From: Chroococcidiopsis sp. TS-821
Lineage (GTDB): Bacteria; Cyanobacteriota; Cyanobacteriia; Cyanobacteriales; Chroococcidiopsidaceae
Direction: 5' to 3'
Length of the DNA: 64,000 bases
NCBI RefSeq assembly: GCF_002939305.1
Contig: NZ_MVDI01000003.1
Span: 372,001 to 436,000 of the forward strand
Below the pieces are notes generated by a model. The model was given only the letters and a program-made list of their open reading frames with translations, was not told the DNA's origin and did not search any database. Position 1 is the stretch's first letter. The number at the start of each line of letters is the position of its first letter. Shown here piece after piece: positions 26,603 to 38,248 of this stretch. A program made the translations under genes and the position numbers.

Positions 26603-27946
26603 ATGGCAACTCAACCCAAAATTATTGTCCTCGATGATGACCCTACAGGTTCGCAAACGGTTCACAGTTGTCTCCTTTTGACACGCTGGGATGAAGAAAC
26701 ACTGCGACTAGGGTTAACCGATGAATCGCCGATATTCTTTGTGCTGACAAATACGCGATCGCTACCTCCCGATCGAGCCGCCAAGGTTACAAAAGAAGTC
26801 TGTCACAACCTCAAAGCTGCGATCGCCGCCACCGGAATTACCGATTTTCTCATCGTTAGTCGCTCTGATTCTACACTACGCGGACATTACCCCATCGAAA
26901 CTGATGTCATTGCCGCAGAACTTGGTCCATTTGATGCACATTTTCTCGTACCAGCCTTTATAGAAGGCGGACGCATTACCCGCGATAGCATCCATTACTT
27001 AATTGTGGATGGTATTCCAATTCCCGTACACGAAACAGAATTTGCCCGCGATTCGGTTTTTAGTTACACCTACAGCTACTTACCCGACTACGTTGCCGAA
27101 AAAAACCAAGGACGCATCCGCGCAGAGCAAGTTGAGCGATTTTTATTAAACGACATTCGTCGCGGTACAGATGTTACAGGTAAACTTTCTACCCTCGAAA
27201 GACTACAAAACTTAACAGACAATCAATGCGTTGCAGTTGATGCTGAAACGCAAGACGATCTCAATCGCTTTGCGCAAGATGTTCTCACAGCAGCAAGTCA
27301 AGGTAAACGCTTTTTATTCCGTAGCGCCGCGAGTTTACTCACAGCTTTAGCGCAGTTACCACCGCAACCCGTACCGCCAGAGGAAATGTCGCAATACGTA
27401 CGCGAGGGTAAACTAGGTGTCGTACTGGTTGGTTCGCACGTCAAAAAGACAACCGAACAATTAGAAAACCTCTTGCAAGAACCCGACGTCGTAGGAATCG
27501 AAGTCGATGTCGCGCAGTTGTTAGACGACTCGCTAGAACAACCGCATCAGTTACTTACAACAACACTAGAAAAAGTCTACGCGGCGCGCGAAAATGGTAA
27601 AACTCCCGTAGTCTATACAAGCCGCCAAGAACTCGTTTTTGCCGATGTTCAGACACGATTGCAGTTTGGTATATCTGTCTCTTCGCTACTAATGGACATT
27701 GTGCGCGGCTTACCTCGCGATATTGGGTTTTTAATTAGCAAAGGAGGTATAACCTCGAACGATGTCTTGAGTACAGGTTTAGCTTTAACAACGGCACGTC
27801 TTTTAGGTCAAATTTTAGCGGGATGTTCGATCGTACGTACTCCATCCGATCACCCGCAGTTTCCCAACTTACCCGTCGTGTTGTTTCCTGGTAACGTTGG
27901 TGATGCCAATGCCTTAACAACAATTTACCGAAGACTCAAAAACTAA
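26603..27946 (+). CDS. Four-carbon acid sugar kinase family protein (DUF1537)
   Basis: A 447-residue protein with the N-terminal family motif IVLDDDPTGSQTVH, SRSDSTLRGHYPIE in the substrate domain, and the C-terminal nucleotide-binding GFLISKGGITSNDV. Relatives such as OtnK and DtnK phosphorylate C4 sugar acids (threonate, erythronate). Both domains are complete. No aldolase or isomerase gene of that pathway is adjacent, so the true substrate here is uncertain. Confidence 0.88.
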   Translation: MATQPKIIVLDDDPTGSQTVHSCLLLTRWDEETLRLGLTDESPIFFVLTNTRSLPPDRAAKVTKEVCHNLKAAIAATGITDFLIVSRSDSTLRGHYPIETDVIAAELGPFDAHFLVPAFIEGGRITRDSIHYLIVDGIPIPVHETEFARDSVFSYTYSYLPDYVAEKNQGRIRAEQVERFLLNDIRRGTDVTGKLSTLERLQNLTDNQCVAVDAETQDDLNRFAQDVLTAASQGKRFLFRSAASLLTALAQLPPQPVPPEEMSQYVREGKLGVVLVGSHVKKTTEQLENLLQEPDVVGIEVDVAQLLDDSLEQPHQLLTTTLEKVYAARENGKTPVVYTSRQELVFADVQTRLQFGISVSSLLMDIVRGLPRDIGFLISKGGITSNDVLSTGLALTTARLLGQILAGCSIVRTPSDHPQFPNLPVVLFPGNVGDANALTTIYRRLKN

Positions 27947-27982
27947 CAAAGCGATGAAACTACTTTAACTCTGACCCCTACT

Positions 27983-29065
27983 TCATACGTCAAGCTTAGT
28001 ATCATCGACACTCGACAAATACGCTTTGCGATCGCTGGGCGCTTTACCTCGCCATTGATCCAATACATCTTTTACCAAAACTTCTTTGAGCCAAATTTGC
28101 GTCACAATCAACAGCGGAATTGCCAGAAATAAACCTAAAAAACCAAAAAAACCGGCAAAAACTACCACTGCTAAAATTGTAAACACTGGCAGTAGCGAAA
28201 CTTCTTGCTGCATAATCAGCGGCACGAGAATCAAACTTTCAACCTGTTGAATAACAACATACAAGCCAATCACAGCAACTGCTTTCCAAGGCGCATCGAG
28301 TAAGGCAAGTAAAGCTGGTGGAAAGACGCTCAGAGTAGGTCCAATATTAGGAATAAATTCAAGTATGCCTGCTAAAGCCGCATTGACGAGTGGCAGCGGT
28401 ACTCTAAGCACTGATAATCCCACAAAGCTGAATAAAGCTACAAAGCACATTGTAATTAAAGTCCCTCTGATCCAGCCTATGAGTGCAGCTTCACACTCGC
28501 GCAGAATTTGATCGACGCGCCGCCGATAAAACGCTGGAAAAGTCAAAATCAAAATGCGGCGATACGGTGCAGGATCGGCAAGCAACATGATCGTGACAAC
28601 GAAAAACAGCAAAAAGCTTAAAATAGCCGTCAGTGAAATGTTGACTAAGAGCAAAACATTGCCGAGGATTTGAGCTAGTAAGGTTTGCAGTTGTCCTGCA
28701 AGGTTATTAAGTAAATTGACTTCCTCGAACACTTGCCCAGGAACGACAGTTTGCAGCCAGTTGTACCATATTCTGATTCGGTCAGAGATTGCTGGTACGA
28801 GTGCTACGAGTTCTTTTAATTGGTCAATGATCCTTGGCACGATCACCGCAAAAAAGCCAGCAATCAAAGCCAACAAGACCGTCATGGTCATGGCAATAGC
28901 TATACCTCGATTGATGCGATAGCGCTGGATACTGCGCACAACGCGATTTAAAACTGTTGCGAGAACAACAGAAGCAAATATCAGCAAAACGACTTGCCGA
29001 ATTTGCCATAGAATATAAAGCGCGATCGCGAAGATGAGTAAACCAAGCCATTGCCCGAACTTCAC
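27983..29065 (-). CDS. AI-2E family (PerM/TqsA-like) transporter
   Basis: A 360-residue membrane protein with about eight helices. Typical features are ILWQIRQVVLLIFASVVLA at the start, the GILEFIPNIGPTLSVFPPALLAL motif and the C-terminal FFGFLGLFLAIPLLI. I chose the GTG start because GGAGG lies 7 nt before it; a longer frame would add 37 non-family residues. Members export autoinducer-2 or exchange ions, but many have unknown cargo. It stands alone, convergent with the preceding gene. Confidence 0.88.
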   Translation of the reverse strand: MKFGQWLGLLIFAIALYILWQIRQVVLLIFASVVLATVLNRVVRSIQRYRINRGIAIAMTMTVLLALIAGFFAVIVPRIIDQLKELVALVPAISDRIRIWYNWLQTVVPGQVFEEVNLLNNLAGQLQTLLAQILGNVLLLVNISLTAILSFLLFFVVTIMLLADPAPYRRILILTFPAFYRRRVDQILRECEAALIGWIRGTLITMCFVALFSFVGLSVLRVPLPLVNAALAGILEFIPNIGPTLSVFPPALLALLDAPWKAVAVIGLYVVIQQVESLILVPLIMQQEVSLLPVFTILAVVVFAGFFGFLGLFLAIPLLIVTQIWLKEVLVKDVLDQWRGKAPSDRKAYLSSVDDTKLDV

Positions 29066-29511
29066 AGTATTGCCTCCATTCTTGGCTACACAGGATTGTG
29101 CTTTCAGAGGGATCAGAGGGTATGGGAATTTACTTTGATACGGATTGTGTCTATGTCTCAAGCAGTCTCGACACAAATCCTTCTTTATTTCTATATGACT
29201 GAAGTTTGCGACTTTTAACTAGCTGACCGGGCTAGTTTTGACCTCGTTTAACCCCTTCTTTGGTCACTGTAATCTGTAGAAATCTCCAGTGTCGTCCTCC
29301 CTAAGACTTGGCAGTTATACCCTTTTCACTGGAAATGTTTCTACAAACAGGCAGCTTCAGGAGAACTTTAATTGTAGTTCTCAGCTAGTGACATGGTATG
29401 AGCTACTCGCCAACGGCTTACGACTAATTGCTTAACTTAAGAATATACAGTTCTAGACCAGAACTAATCTAAGATGATATAAAGTTGGTTCGCTGCTTAA
29501 ACCAGTATTGC
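29066..29511. other. 446-bp intergenic region before min genes
   Basis: Divergent leader for the AI-2E gene and minC. It holds two inverted repeats: AACTAGC/GCTAGTT at 29217-29237 and GAGAACT/AGTTCTC at 29361-29382. The second is part of a segment (29334-29382) resembling one at 15362-15441. No gene seen. Confidence 0.55.
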
Positions 29512-30306
29512 ATGACTGATTCTGCCCTGCCAGAAATAGAGACAACTCTTACCCCTCCTTCCACTAACATCGCGAACAATAACTTACAAGTTCGCCTCAA
29601 GGGTGAGGGAGAACATCTGTTATTGATTTTGCCGACAGAAGTAGAATCTTCTGCTACGGCTACAACTTGGTCGGATCTTTGGCAACAATTGAAGCAGCGG
29701 CTGAATGGTGGCGATCGCTTTTGGCAACCTAACACTGTCGTCCATCTCATGGCAACAGATCGATTGTTGGATACTCGACAACTACAAGCGATCGCAGATG
29801 CCTTAACCGAAGCACAACTTCAGTTAACTCATGTTTTCACCAGCCGCCGCCAAACTGCTGTTGCTGCTGCAACTGCGGGTTACAGTGTAGAACAACAAGC
29901 ACCGATTACAAGACTGCACCAAACTGCCAATACTGCTCCTACGCCTCTTGCTGAGCCGCTATATCTACAAATGACTGTGCGCTCTGGCATCGAAATTCGT
30001 CATGCAGGCTCAGTCATTGTGTTAGGAGACCTTAATCCAGGTGGTACTGTAGTAGCAAATGGCGATATTCTAGTTTGGGGTCGTTTGCGCGGAGTTGCCC
30101 ATGCAGGTGCAGCCGGTAATTCCAAGTGTCTGATCATGGCACTGCAAATGGAACCAACGCAGTTACGGATTGCAGAGTTTGTCGCTAGGGCACCGACGAA
30201 CATTCCATCTCAGTTTTATCCTGAGGTAGCTTACGTCGCGCCTGAAGGCATTCGGATCGCCAAAGCTGCTGATTTTTCTAAATCCCAATTTTCTTTACCG
30301 TCATGA
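29512..30306 (+). CDS. minC: Septum site-determining protein MinC
   Basis: A 264-residue protein from the ATG giving MTDSALPEI. The C-terminal beta-helix domain has the hallmark HAGSVIVLGDLNPGGTVVANGDILVWGRLRGVAHAG pattern (several short turns), and the N-terminal domain is the variable FtsZ-inhibiting part. MinC blocks Z-ring assembly away from midcell and is brought to the membrane by MinD. The stop overlaps the minD start (ATGA), typical of coupled translation. Confidence 0.95.
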   Translation: MTDSALPEIETTLTPPSTNIANNNLQVRLKGEGEHLLLILPTEVESSATATTWSDLWQQLKQRLNGGDRFWQPNTVVHLMATDRLLDTRQLQAIADALTEAQLQLTHVFTSRRQTAVAAATAGYSVEQQAPITRLHQTANTAPTPLAEPLYLQMTVRSGIEIRHAGSVIVLGDLNPGGTVVANGDILVWGRLRGVAHAGAAGNSKCLIMALQMEPTQLRIAEFVARAPTNIPSQFYPEVAYVAPEGIRIAKAADFSKSQFSLPS

Positions 30307-31106
30307 AGCGTATCATTGTCACTACCTCTGGTAAAGGAGGAGTAGGTAAAACCACAGTCACAGCCAATTTGGGTATGGCACTAGCCCGCTTGGGGCGGAA
30401 AGTCGTTTTAGTCGATGCCGATTTTGGTCTAAGAAACTTAGACTTGCTCCTGGGATTGGAAAATCGCATCGTCTACACCGCAATGGAAGTAGTATCGGGC
30501 GAGTGTCGTTTAGAGCAAGCTTTAGTAAGAGATAAACGCGAATCAGGCTTGGTTTTGCTTCCCGCCGCCCAAAACCGCAATAAAGAAGCGATCTCCTCCG
30601 AACAAATGAAACAATTAGTCGATTCTTTGACAGAAATGTACGACTATGTCGTCATAGATTGCCCTGCGGGAATCGAAATGGGCTTCAAAAATGCGATCGC
30701 TGGTGCAAAAGAAGCATTAATTGTGACAACACCAGAAATTGCAGCAGTGCGCGACGCAGATCGCGTTATTGGCTTACTCGAAGCCCAAGGAATCAAAAAT
30801 ATCCATTTGGTTCTGAACCGCCTGCGCCCCGCGATGGTACAAGCAAACGACATGATGTCGGTGCAAGATGTCCAAGAAATCCTCTCAATTCCGCTGATTG
30901 GCGTTGTTCCAGAAGATGAACGCGTTATTGTTTCGACGAACCGAGGCGAACCGCTAGTGCTATCCGAAACGGCTTCGCTTGCAGGAATGGCGTTTGAGCA
31001 TATTGCCCGTAGATTAGAAGGCGAAAAAGTAGAATTTCTTGATTTGGAACCTGTCCAAGACAACTTCTTTACTCGCCTACGTAAGCTGCTGTTTTCTATT
31101 ATCTAG
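30303..31106 (+). CDS. minD: Septum site-determining ATPase MinD
   Basis: A 267-residue ParA/MinD ATPase with the deviant Walker A GKGGVGKTT, LVDADFGLRNLDLLLG, and VIDCPAGIE. The C-terminal FFTRLRKLLFSI amphipathic helix is the membrane-targeting sequence. ATP-bound dimers bind membrane and recruit MinC; MinE triggers hydrolysis. It sits between minC and minE. Confidence 0.97.
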   Translation: MKRIIVTTSGKGGVGKTTVTANLGMALARLGRKVVLVDADFGLRNLDLLLGLENRIVYTAMEVVSGECRLEQALVRDKRESGLVLLPAAQNRNKEAISSEQMKQLVDSLTEMYDYVVIDCPAGIEMGFKNAIAGAKEALIVTTPEIAAVRDADRVIGLLEAQGIKNIHLVLNRLRPAMVQANDMMSVQDVQEILSIPLIGVVPEDERVIVSTNRGEPLVLSETASLAGMAFEHIARRLEGEKVEFLDLEPVQDNFFTRLRKLLFSII

Positions 31107-31133
31107 ACGATTTCTACCCCTGCATTCACTGTC

Positions 31134-31415
31134 ATGATTACCGAATTCCTCGATAGATTCTTTCCGGTGTCGCGCAATGAAAACACAAGCCGTGATGCAG
31201 TTAAGCAGCGACTGCAACTAGTAATTGCCCACGATCGCGCCGATCTTAGCCCCCAGGCACTTGAAAAAATGCAACAGGAAATTTTAGAAGTCGTCTCGCG
31301 ATACGTCGAACTCGAACCGGAGGGATTAGAGTTCTGTTTAGAAAATAACCAACGCACTACCGCACTGATTGCTAATCTACCGATCCGGCGCGTTAAAGAT
31401 GTCGAGGTTCAGTAA
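31134..31415 (+). CDS. minE: Cell division topological specificity factor MinE
   Basis: A 93-residue protein. The N-terminal amphipathic [11 protein letters not shown] membrane helix is followed by AKQRLQLVI-like ([14 protein letters not shown]) MinD-contact strand and a C-terminal dimer domain ending in [13 protein letters not shown]. It stimulates MinD ATPase and drives oscillation. It lies 27 bp after minD. Confidence 0.95.
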   Translation: MITEFLDRFFPVSRNENTSRDAVKQRLQLVIAHDRADLSPQALEKMQQEILEVVSRYVELEPEGLEFCLENNQRTTALIANLPIRRVKDVEVQ

Positions 31416-31795
31416 ACTAGCGGGATACTGAGTAATTGCTTGAGCAAATTAAATTGTTACGCGCTCGTCTGCGTTTATCTGTAAGAAGCGAAAAATAAGA
31501 AAACTAACATAAAGTAATCATCAAAGATATCTCATTAACAAACAATATTTCGAGCTATTTGAGTTCAGAAATTATGCGAAAATTATTGACTATTTAAACT
31601 AGTATTTGTCTGACATATTTACGTCATATCAGCGTCATATCTATCCCACAAAATTAAATAATATAGTTATCCTGCCGCTATAGTAAGTCTATTGGGGTTG
31701 TGAATCTTTCAGCAGTCTTGACTAGATATCGCAAATCTAATAGAAACGCGATCGCTGATAACTTACACAATACGTAGTTACTTACAGCTTTCCAC
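31416..31795. other. 380-bp intergenic region
   Basis: No gene seen. CGTCATATC occurs twice as a direct repeat at 31622-31630 and 31633-31641, 11 bp apart, about one helical turn, so a tandem protein-binding site is possible. Otherwise plain AT-rich leader of the peptidase gene. Confidence 0.45.
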
Positions 31796-33112
31796 TTGAA
31801 TAAACTACACAACCCCCTATCTCCTGCTTCCCGCTCCCCAAGACCGCAACAACGGATTATTGGGCTACTGCTCGCAGGTGCAAGCGTTGCTAGTGTTGGA
31901 ATTGTCGGGTGTACTCCTGTTGTTGAAGTACAAGCCGATCGCGGTAGGCTACTTAGCCAAACTGATACCGTCGCATCTAGAACTGCGCTCGCCGATGTCC
32001 AAGCTTTAGTGAAATTAGGTCCTAGAGTGACGGGAACACCCGTCATGGAGCAAGCAAGAGCTTATCTGATTGAACAGTACACTCGTGCGGGCTACGAAAC
32101 ACGAACTCAAACGTTTACGTACCCAAAATTTGAGGATCTTGGTTCGCATATTACAGTCAATGGTCAAATCCTCAATGGACGCGCCCTCAATGGTTCAACA
32201 GCGGGAAAACCTAGCGCGCGGCTTGTTGTCGTTCCAAATGTCGGACAGCGCTCGGATTTTGCTACGGTTGATGTCCGAGGTGTGATCGCACTCGTTCGAC
32301 GCGGTGAAATTCCTTTTTTGCAAAAAGCCCAAAATGCAGTTGAGGCAGGTGCAGTAGGTGTCGTTATTGTGAATAATGAACCTGGTGAATTGTACGGCAC
32401 GCTCGGTGATGAAGTACAAATTCCAGTACTCGCATTATCTGGAAAAGCAGGTAACTCTCTATTTGAGTCGCAGCGATCGCACGCAACACTTGCAGTCAAT
32501 ACTCGCCAGCGCACAGTCATGGGAACAAATGTCATCGCGCATCTTCCTGATGTGACGCAACCGCGCGTTGTTGTCGGCGCCCATTATGACTCGGTTCCAG
32601 GTTCACCAGGCGCGAATGATAATGCATCGGGTACTGCTGTTGTTTTGGATATTGCCCGTAACGTGGCGCAAACACCATTAGCCCGCGAAGCTTGGTTTGT
32701 TGCTTTTGACGGCGAGGAAGATGGTTTACACGGTTCTAGAGCCTTCGTAAGTCAAGCTCAACCCGACTGGTTGCAAAGTCTTGATGCCATGCTTAATTTC
32801 GATATGGTCGGTGTCAACGAGCAGTTACTTGTGGGTGGAACGCAATCACTCACTAAACTAGTGCAAGCAACACAATCTGATATTTCGACGTTTGGCGGTC
32901 AAGGTGGTAGCGATCACGCTCCTTTCGCTAGAGTCGGCGTTCCCGTACTCTTCTTCTATCGAGGACAAGAACCAAATTATCACACTCCCAACGATAAATC
33001 TGTCGATCCACGGCTACTTGATGAAACAACTCAAGTGGGGCTCAATGTCCTCAAGCAATTGCTCGGTTCGGATACCAACAATCGTATCTCCCTCAGAAAA
33101 AGCTTGTTGTAA
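31796..33112 (+). CDS. Lipoprotein M28 family zinc aminopeptidase with PA domain
   Basis: A 438-residue peptidase from a TTG start. The signal LLLAGASVASVGIVGC ends in a lipobox-like Cys, so it is probably lipid-anchored. A PA insert covers about residues 130-215. The M28 metal and catalytic residues are all present: His in VGAHYDS near 263, Asp in GANDNASG, the Glu pair in DGEED near 307, Asp in NFDMVG near 335 and His in YHTPND near 395. It should remove N-terminal residues from peptides in the periplasm or outside. It appears monocistronic. Confidence 0.88.
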   Translation: MNKLHNPLSPASRSPRPQQRIIGLLLAGASVASVGIVGCTPVVEVQADRGRLLSQTDTVASRTALADVQALVKLGPRVTGTPVMEQARAYLIEQYTRAGYETRTQTFTYPKFEDLGSHITVNGQILNGRALNGSTAGKPSARLVVVPNVGQRSDFATVDVRGVIALVRRGEIPFLQKAQNAVEAGAVGVVIVNNEPGELYGTLGDEVQIPVLALSGKAGNSLFESQRSHATLAVNTRQRTVMGTNVIAHLPDVTQPRVVVGAHYDSVPGSPGANDNASGTAVVLDIARNVAQTPLAREAWFVAFDGEEDGLHGSRAFVSQAQPDWLQSLDAMLNFDMVGVNEQLLVGGTQSLTKLVQATQSDISTFGGQGGSDHAPFARVGVPVLFFYRGQEPNYHTPNDKSVDPRLLDETTQVGLNVLKQLLGSDTNNRISLRKSLL

Positions 33113-33272
33113 CTACCTTGAAGTATGCGGCGATCCGTACTCGAAAACGCTAGAAATATAAAGTCGTAACGAGTATGATTTATATGAGTGTTAATTAATG
33201 TGTTAATTCGAGATGTGAGGGGCAGTTAAAACGTTTATCGATTCCTTAGATTGTAGATATCCTTGCAAAGCC

Positions 33273-33764
33273 ATGCTGAAATTGTTACCTATAGGTGCTG
33301 CCCTAGCTACTATTATTACTGCTCAGCCTGAAATACTACCATCAGCAGCAAACACCGCACAGAAAAACACGAGTACAACAGCAGCATTGGTCAAACCAGA
33401 ACCAATAGTAGCTAGTACTCTACCTAACACAATCGCGCAAACGCGTTATCGCCCACCTCAACAAACCGACGACTCTGGTCAAATTGGGACATTCGTCGTC
33501 TTAGGTGCGATTGGCGCTACAGCTGCGGTGGCGATCGCTAGTAGTACAAAAAACAAACTCCCCACAGGTACGACGACTAAGCAGGGTAGTTTCGACAAAG
33601 CAAGTCCTAAACTCCAGAAGCGATTGATGACACTGCTACACAATGACCAAGCAGCAGCTAATCGTTTGATAACGAACATCAAACTCAATCACCCGCACCA
33701 ATCGACAAACTGGGCGATTGAGAAGGCAATTTACGACCTAGAACGCGATCGCGGAGGTAGATGA
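33273..33764 (+). CDS. Small exported or membrane protein, unknown
   Basis: A 163-residue protein with an N-terminal hydrophobic segment (LLPIGAALATIITA) like a signal peptide, a Thr/Gln-rich linker, a second hydrophobic helix (IGTFVVLGAIGATAAVAIA) and a charged C-terminal helical domain with RLMTLLHNDQAAANRLI. The last part has the look of a small conserved cyanobacterial domain, but I cannot name it. Function unknown. Confidence 0.7.
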   Translation: MLKLLPIGAALATIITAQPEILPSAANTAQKNTSTTAALVKPEPIVASTLPNTIAQTRYRPPQQTDDSGQIGTFVVLGAIGATAAVAIASSTKNKLPTGTTTKQGSFDKASPKLQKRLMTLLHNDQAAANRLITNIKLNHPHQSTNWAIEKAIYDLERDRGGR

Positions 33765-33862
33765 TTAAGAGCAGAGGGATAGAGGAAGCAGAGGAGAATA
33801 CTGAATAATTCATCACTAGCTAATAATAACTAGTCACCAACCCCTCACTCCTCACCCCTCCT

Positions 33863-34276
33863 TTACAACATTCCACCAGCAGCTTGAAAGCGGGCGCGCG
33901 CTCTTTTAAGTGCTTGCCTAGCTTGAATTTGCTCTTGACGCGAGGCGTTTTGAATTTGATTTACTTTAGCTTCGGCTTGATTGTAAGCAGCACGAGCAGC
34001 TTCTAAATCAATCGTGTCGCCCCGTTCTGCACCATTTACAAGAATGGTAACTTCATCACTTTCAACTTCAGCAAATCCACCCATGAGTGCGATCGCTACC
34101 CAATTTTCATTCGAGCTAGGGCGAACTCGCATAACGCCTGTATCCAGCGCGGTTAACAGTGGTGCGTGACCGCTGAGAATACCCAACTGACCGGTAGTAC
34201 TTGGTAAAATTACTTCTTGCGCAGTTGCATCCCAAATAGTTTTATCAGGTGAGATGACACGAACAGTTAAAGCCAT
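33863..34276 (-). CDS. atpC: ATP synthase F1 epsilon subunit
   Basis: A 137-residue subunit beginning [16 protein letters not shown], with the N-terminal beta-sandwich motif [22 protein letters not shown] and the C-terminal two-helix arm rich in Ala/Gln/Arg. It regulates F1 and links it to the rotor. It lies 97 bp downstream of atpD, the usual cyanobacterial atp2 pair, separate from the main atp operon. Confidence 0.96.
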   Translation of the reverse strand: MALTVRVISPDKTIWDATAQEVILPSTTGQLGILSGHAPLLTALDTGVMRVRPSSNENWVAIALMGGFAEVESDEVTILVNGAERGDTIDLEAARAAYNQAEAKVNQIQNASRQEQIQARQALKRARARFQAAGGML

Positions 34277-34317
34277 ATTTGCAAATAGGAAATACAGTAA
34301 ACAATAATCAAGGTCAA

Positions 34318-34372
34318 ATGGTAATAGGTAACTGGTAATAGATTTATGCCAATTACCGATTACCGATTACCT
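34318..34372. repeat. GGTAAT/ATTACC inverted spacer repeat
   Basis: ATGGTAATAGGTAACTGGTAATAG followed by CCAATTACCGATTACCGATTACC forms a potential hairpin between atpD and atpC. It belongs to the same unit family as those at 24968 and 46080. It may lower or process the transcript between the two genes. Confidence 0.55.
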
Positions 34373-34373
34373 C

Positions 34374-36197
<1,824 letters not shown>

Positions 36198-38123
36198 ATG
36201 CCCCAGGACTTCTCTGGTCAAAACCTTCAAGGACACTCGTTTAAGGGACAAGATTTAACAGGTGCTAATTTCAGCCGTGCAGATATTCGGGGAACAAACT
36301 TCACAAATGCCATCCTTAAAGAAGCTAACTTTAGCTATGCTTTCGCAGGATTACAAAGCTACTGGGTTATAGGTTTAGTTGTTCTTTCATTAGTGTTTGC
36401 GGTTGTTTTGCTTCTCAACATCAAAGCAGGACTACAATTTCGGTTATGGCCTTTGATTGGTGCGATTAATGGAGCGATCGCAGTTGCTGTGGCGATCGCC
36501 GCCTCAATCATTATTGCTGGTTCAGTCGCCGTAATCCTGCATATCGTTGTTGCTGTTTTAGTTGGTACGTTCATTTTGGTCACGAATAGCGAACCTTGGT
36601 GGACTGTTTGGACCGCTTGGGCTGTGATATTTTTAAGCGCATACGTTAGTTGGCAGGCTTTGAATAATGCGCAACAATATAACTTGGTTCGTCAAGTAGC
36701 TGTTACTATTGCAGCGATCGGTGGGACTCGATTTTGCGGTGCTAATTTAACCGATGCGAACTTTACGAAAGCCACGCTGAAAGCTGTACGGTTAAACCGC
36801 GCCGTCTTAACGCGTACGTCTTGGTTTCAAGCAAGGAAGCTTGACTTTGCTGATGTCGTAGGAACTTATCTCGCAACGCCAAAAGTCCGACAGTTAGTCG
36901 TTTCTAAAGATGGTAGCAATCAAAACTACGATCGCCTGGCGCTACAAGGTATCAATTTACAAGGTGCGAATTTAGAAGACGCAAGCTTTATTGGGGCGGA
37001 TCTCACTGAAGCGACTTTACAAAAAGCAAATCTCTGCCGAGCCAAGCTGGTACGCACCCAACTTTACCATGCCAACTTGACCTCGGCTTGTTTAACTGGT
37101 GCTTATATTCAAGATTGGGCGATCGCTACTGATACCAAACTAGAGCAAGTTGAGTGCGAATACATCTATACGAGATTGCCGACAAAAGACGACCCCGATC
37201 CTTGTCGTAAACCAGATAATAAATCGGAAAACTTTAAGCCTGGAGACTTTTCTGATTTTATTGCACCTATCATCAAAACCCTCGATCTGTATCGCCATCA
37301 AAATGTCGATCCGCGTGCTGTTACGTTCAAAACGCTTGACTTATACCATCATCAAGGAATCGATCCTGGTGCAGCTGCGATTGCGCTACAGCAGTTAGCC
37401 GAGAATCATCCTCATGCTGGGTTGGAAGTCGTAGCCCTAGAAGGACGCGGACACGACAAAATTCGCTTACAAGCGAAAGTGGCAGAAAATAGCGATCGCG
37501 CCCAACTAAGTGCAGAATACTTCGCTAACTACAGCGAAATTAAAGCTTTACCCTACAAGGATATGCAAGCATTACTTGCAGGAATTGCCGAGAAAGATCA
37601 ACGCATTCGCAGCTTAGAAAATATGGTTGTGACCGCGATTCAAAGCAATAAATTTTACGCAGAAACTTACTATAACTTTGGAGATACCATGTCTGATAAT
37701 CAAGGTAGTGTCAATATCAGTGGCGTTCAAGGTGGCGTTAGCGGTGTTGCAGCAGCGGGTCAAAACCAAAATATGACAGGAGTCGCGATCGGTCAAATTA
37801 GCGGTGCTGTCACAAATACGATTAGCCAACTGCAAAATGCTGATACTCCTGAAGCAGAACAACTGGCGAAGTTACTTGCGCAGTTAAAAGCAGCAATTGA
37901 CGATGAGGACAATTTAAACTCTGAGGACAAAACTGAGGCACTAGAACAGGTAAAAGTTTTAGCAGAGACAGGACAACAACCACAAGCAGGAATGCAAAAT
38001 GCTGCAAAAACTGCAATCAAGATCCTTAAAGGTACTGCGGCTAGTCTACCAAGTGCGACTGCTTTTGTTGAAGCGTGTAATAAATTATTGCCAGCAGTTG
38101 CAAAATTATTGATTTTGTGCTGA
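36198..38123 (+). CDS. Pentapeptide-repeat membrane protein with helical C-terminal domain
   Basis: A 641-residue modular protein. Residues 1-50 are pentapeptide repeats (QGHSFKGQDLTGANFSRADI), about 52-160 hold four membrane helices, about 175-320 are a second pentapeptide block interrupted once, and the rest is soluble. The soluble part has two LDLYxHQxxDPxA units, a coiled coil (EKDQRIRSLENMVVTAI), a Gly/Asn-rich stretch (DNQGSVNISGVQGG, QNMTGVAIGQISGAV) and a helical end. The repeat helix was probably split by insertion of a membrane module. Function unknown; a membrane-tethered scaffold is inferred. Confidence 0.8.
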   Translation: MPQDFSGQNLQGHSFKGQDLTGANFSRADIRGTNFTNAILKEANFSYAFAGLQSYWVIGLVVLSLVFAVVLLLNIKAGLQFRLWPLIGAINGAIAVAVAIAASIIIAGSVAVILHIVVAVLVGTFILVTNSEPWWTVWTAWAVIFLSAYVSWQALNNAQQYNLVRQVAVTIAAIGGTRFCGANLTDANFTKATLKAVRLNRAVLTRTSWFQARKLDFADVVGTYLATPKVRQLVVSKDGSNQNYDRLALQGINLQGANLEDASFIGADLTEATLQKANLCRAKLVRTQLYHANLTSACLTGAYIQDWAIATDTKLEQVECEYIYTRLPTKDDPDPCRKPDNKSENFKPGDFSDFIAPIIKTLDLYRHQNVDPRAVTFKTLDLYHHQGIDPGAAAIALQQLAENHPHAGLEVVALEGRGHDKIRLQAKVAENSDRAQLSAEYFANYSEIKALPYKDMQALLAGIAEKDQRIRSLENMVVTAIQSNKFYAETYYNFGDTMSDNQGSVNISGVQGGVSGVAAAGQNQNMTGVAIGQISGAVTNTISQLQNADTPEAEQLAKLLAQLKAAIDDEDNLNSEDKTEALEQVKVLAETGQQPQAGMQNAAKTAIKILKGTAASLPSATAFVEACNKLLPAVAKLLILC

Positions 38124-38248
38124 GTAAATTCAGATATGCGATCGCATCTTGACGAATCGAGTTTCTAGCAGCTTTCCTCAGTCGCACGGAAGATGGCATC
38201 CGCGTTGAGTATCCTCGACGATCAAATTTGACTTAAGAAGTAACCGCA

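Noticed and set aside
30644-31063. 139-codon minus-strand frame
   Set aside because: Antisense to minD, Ser/Arg-rich shadow.
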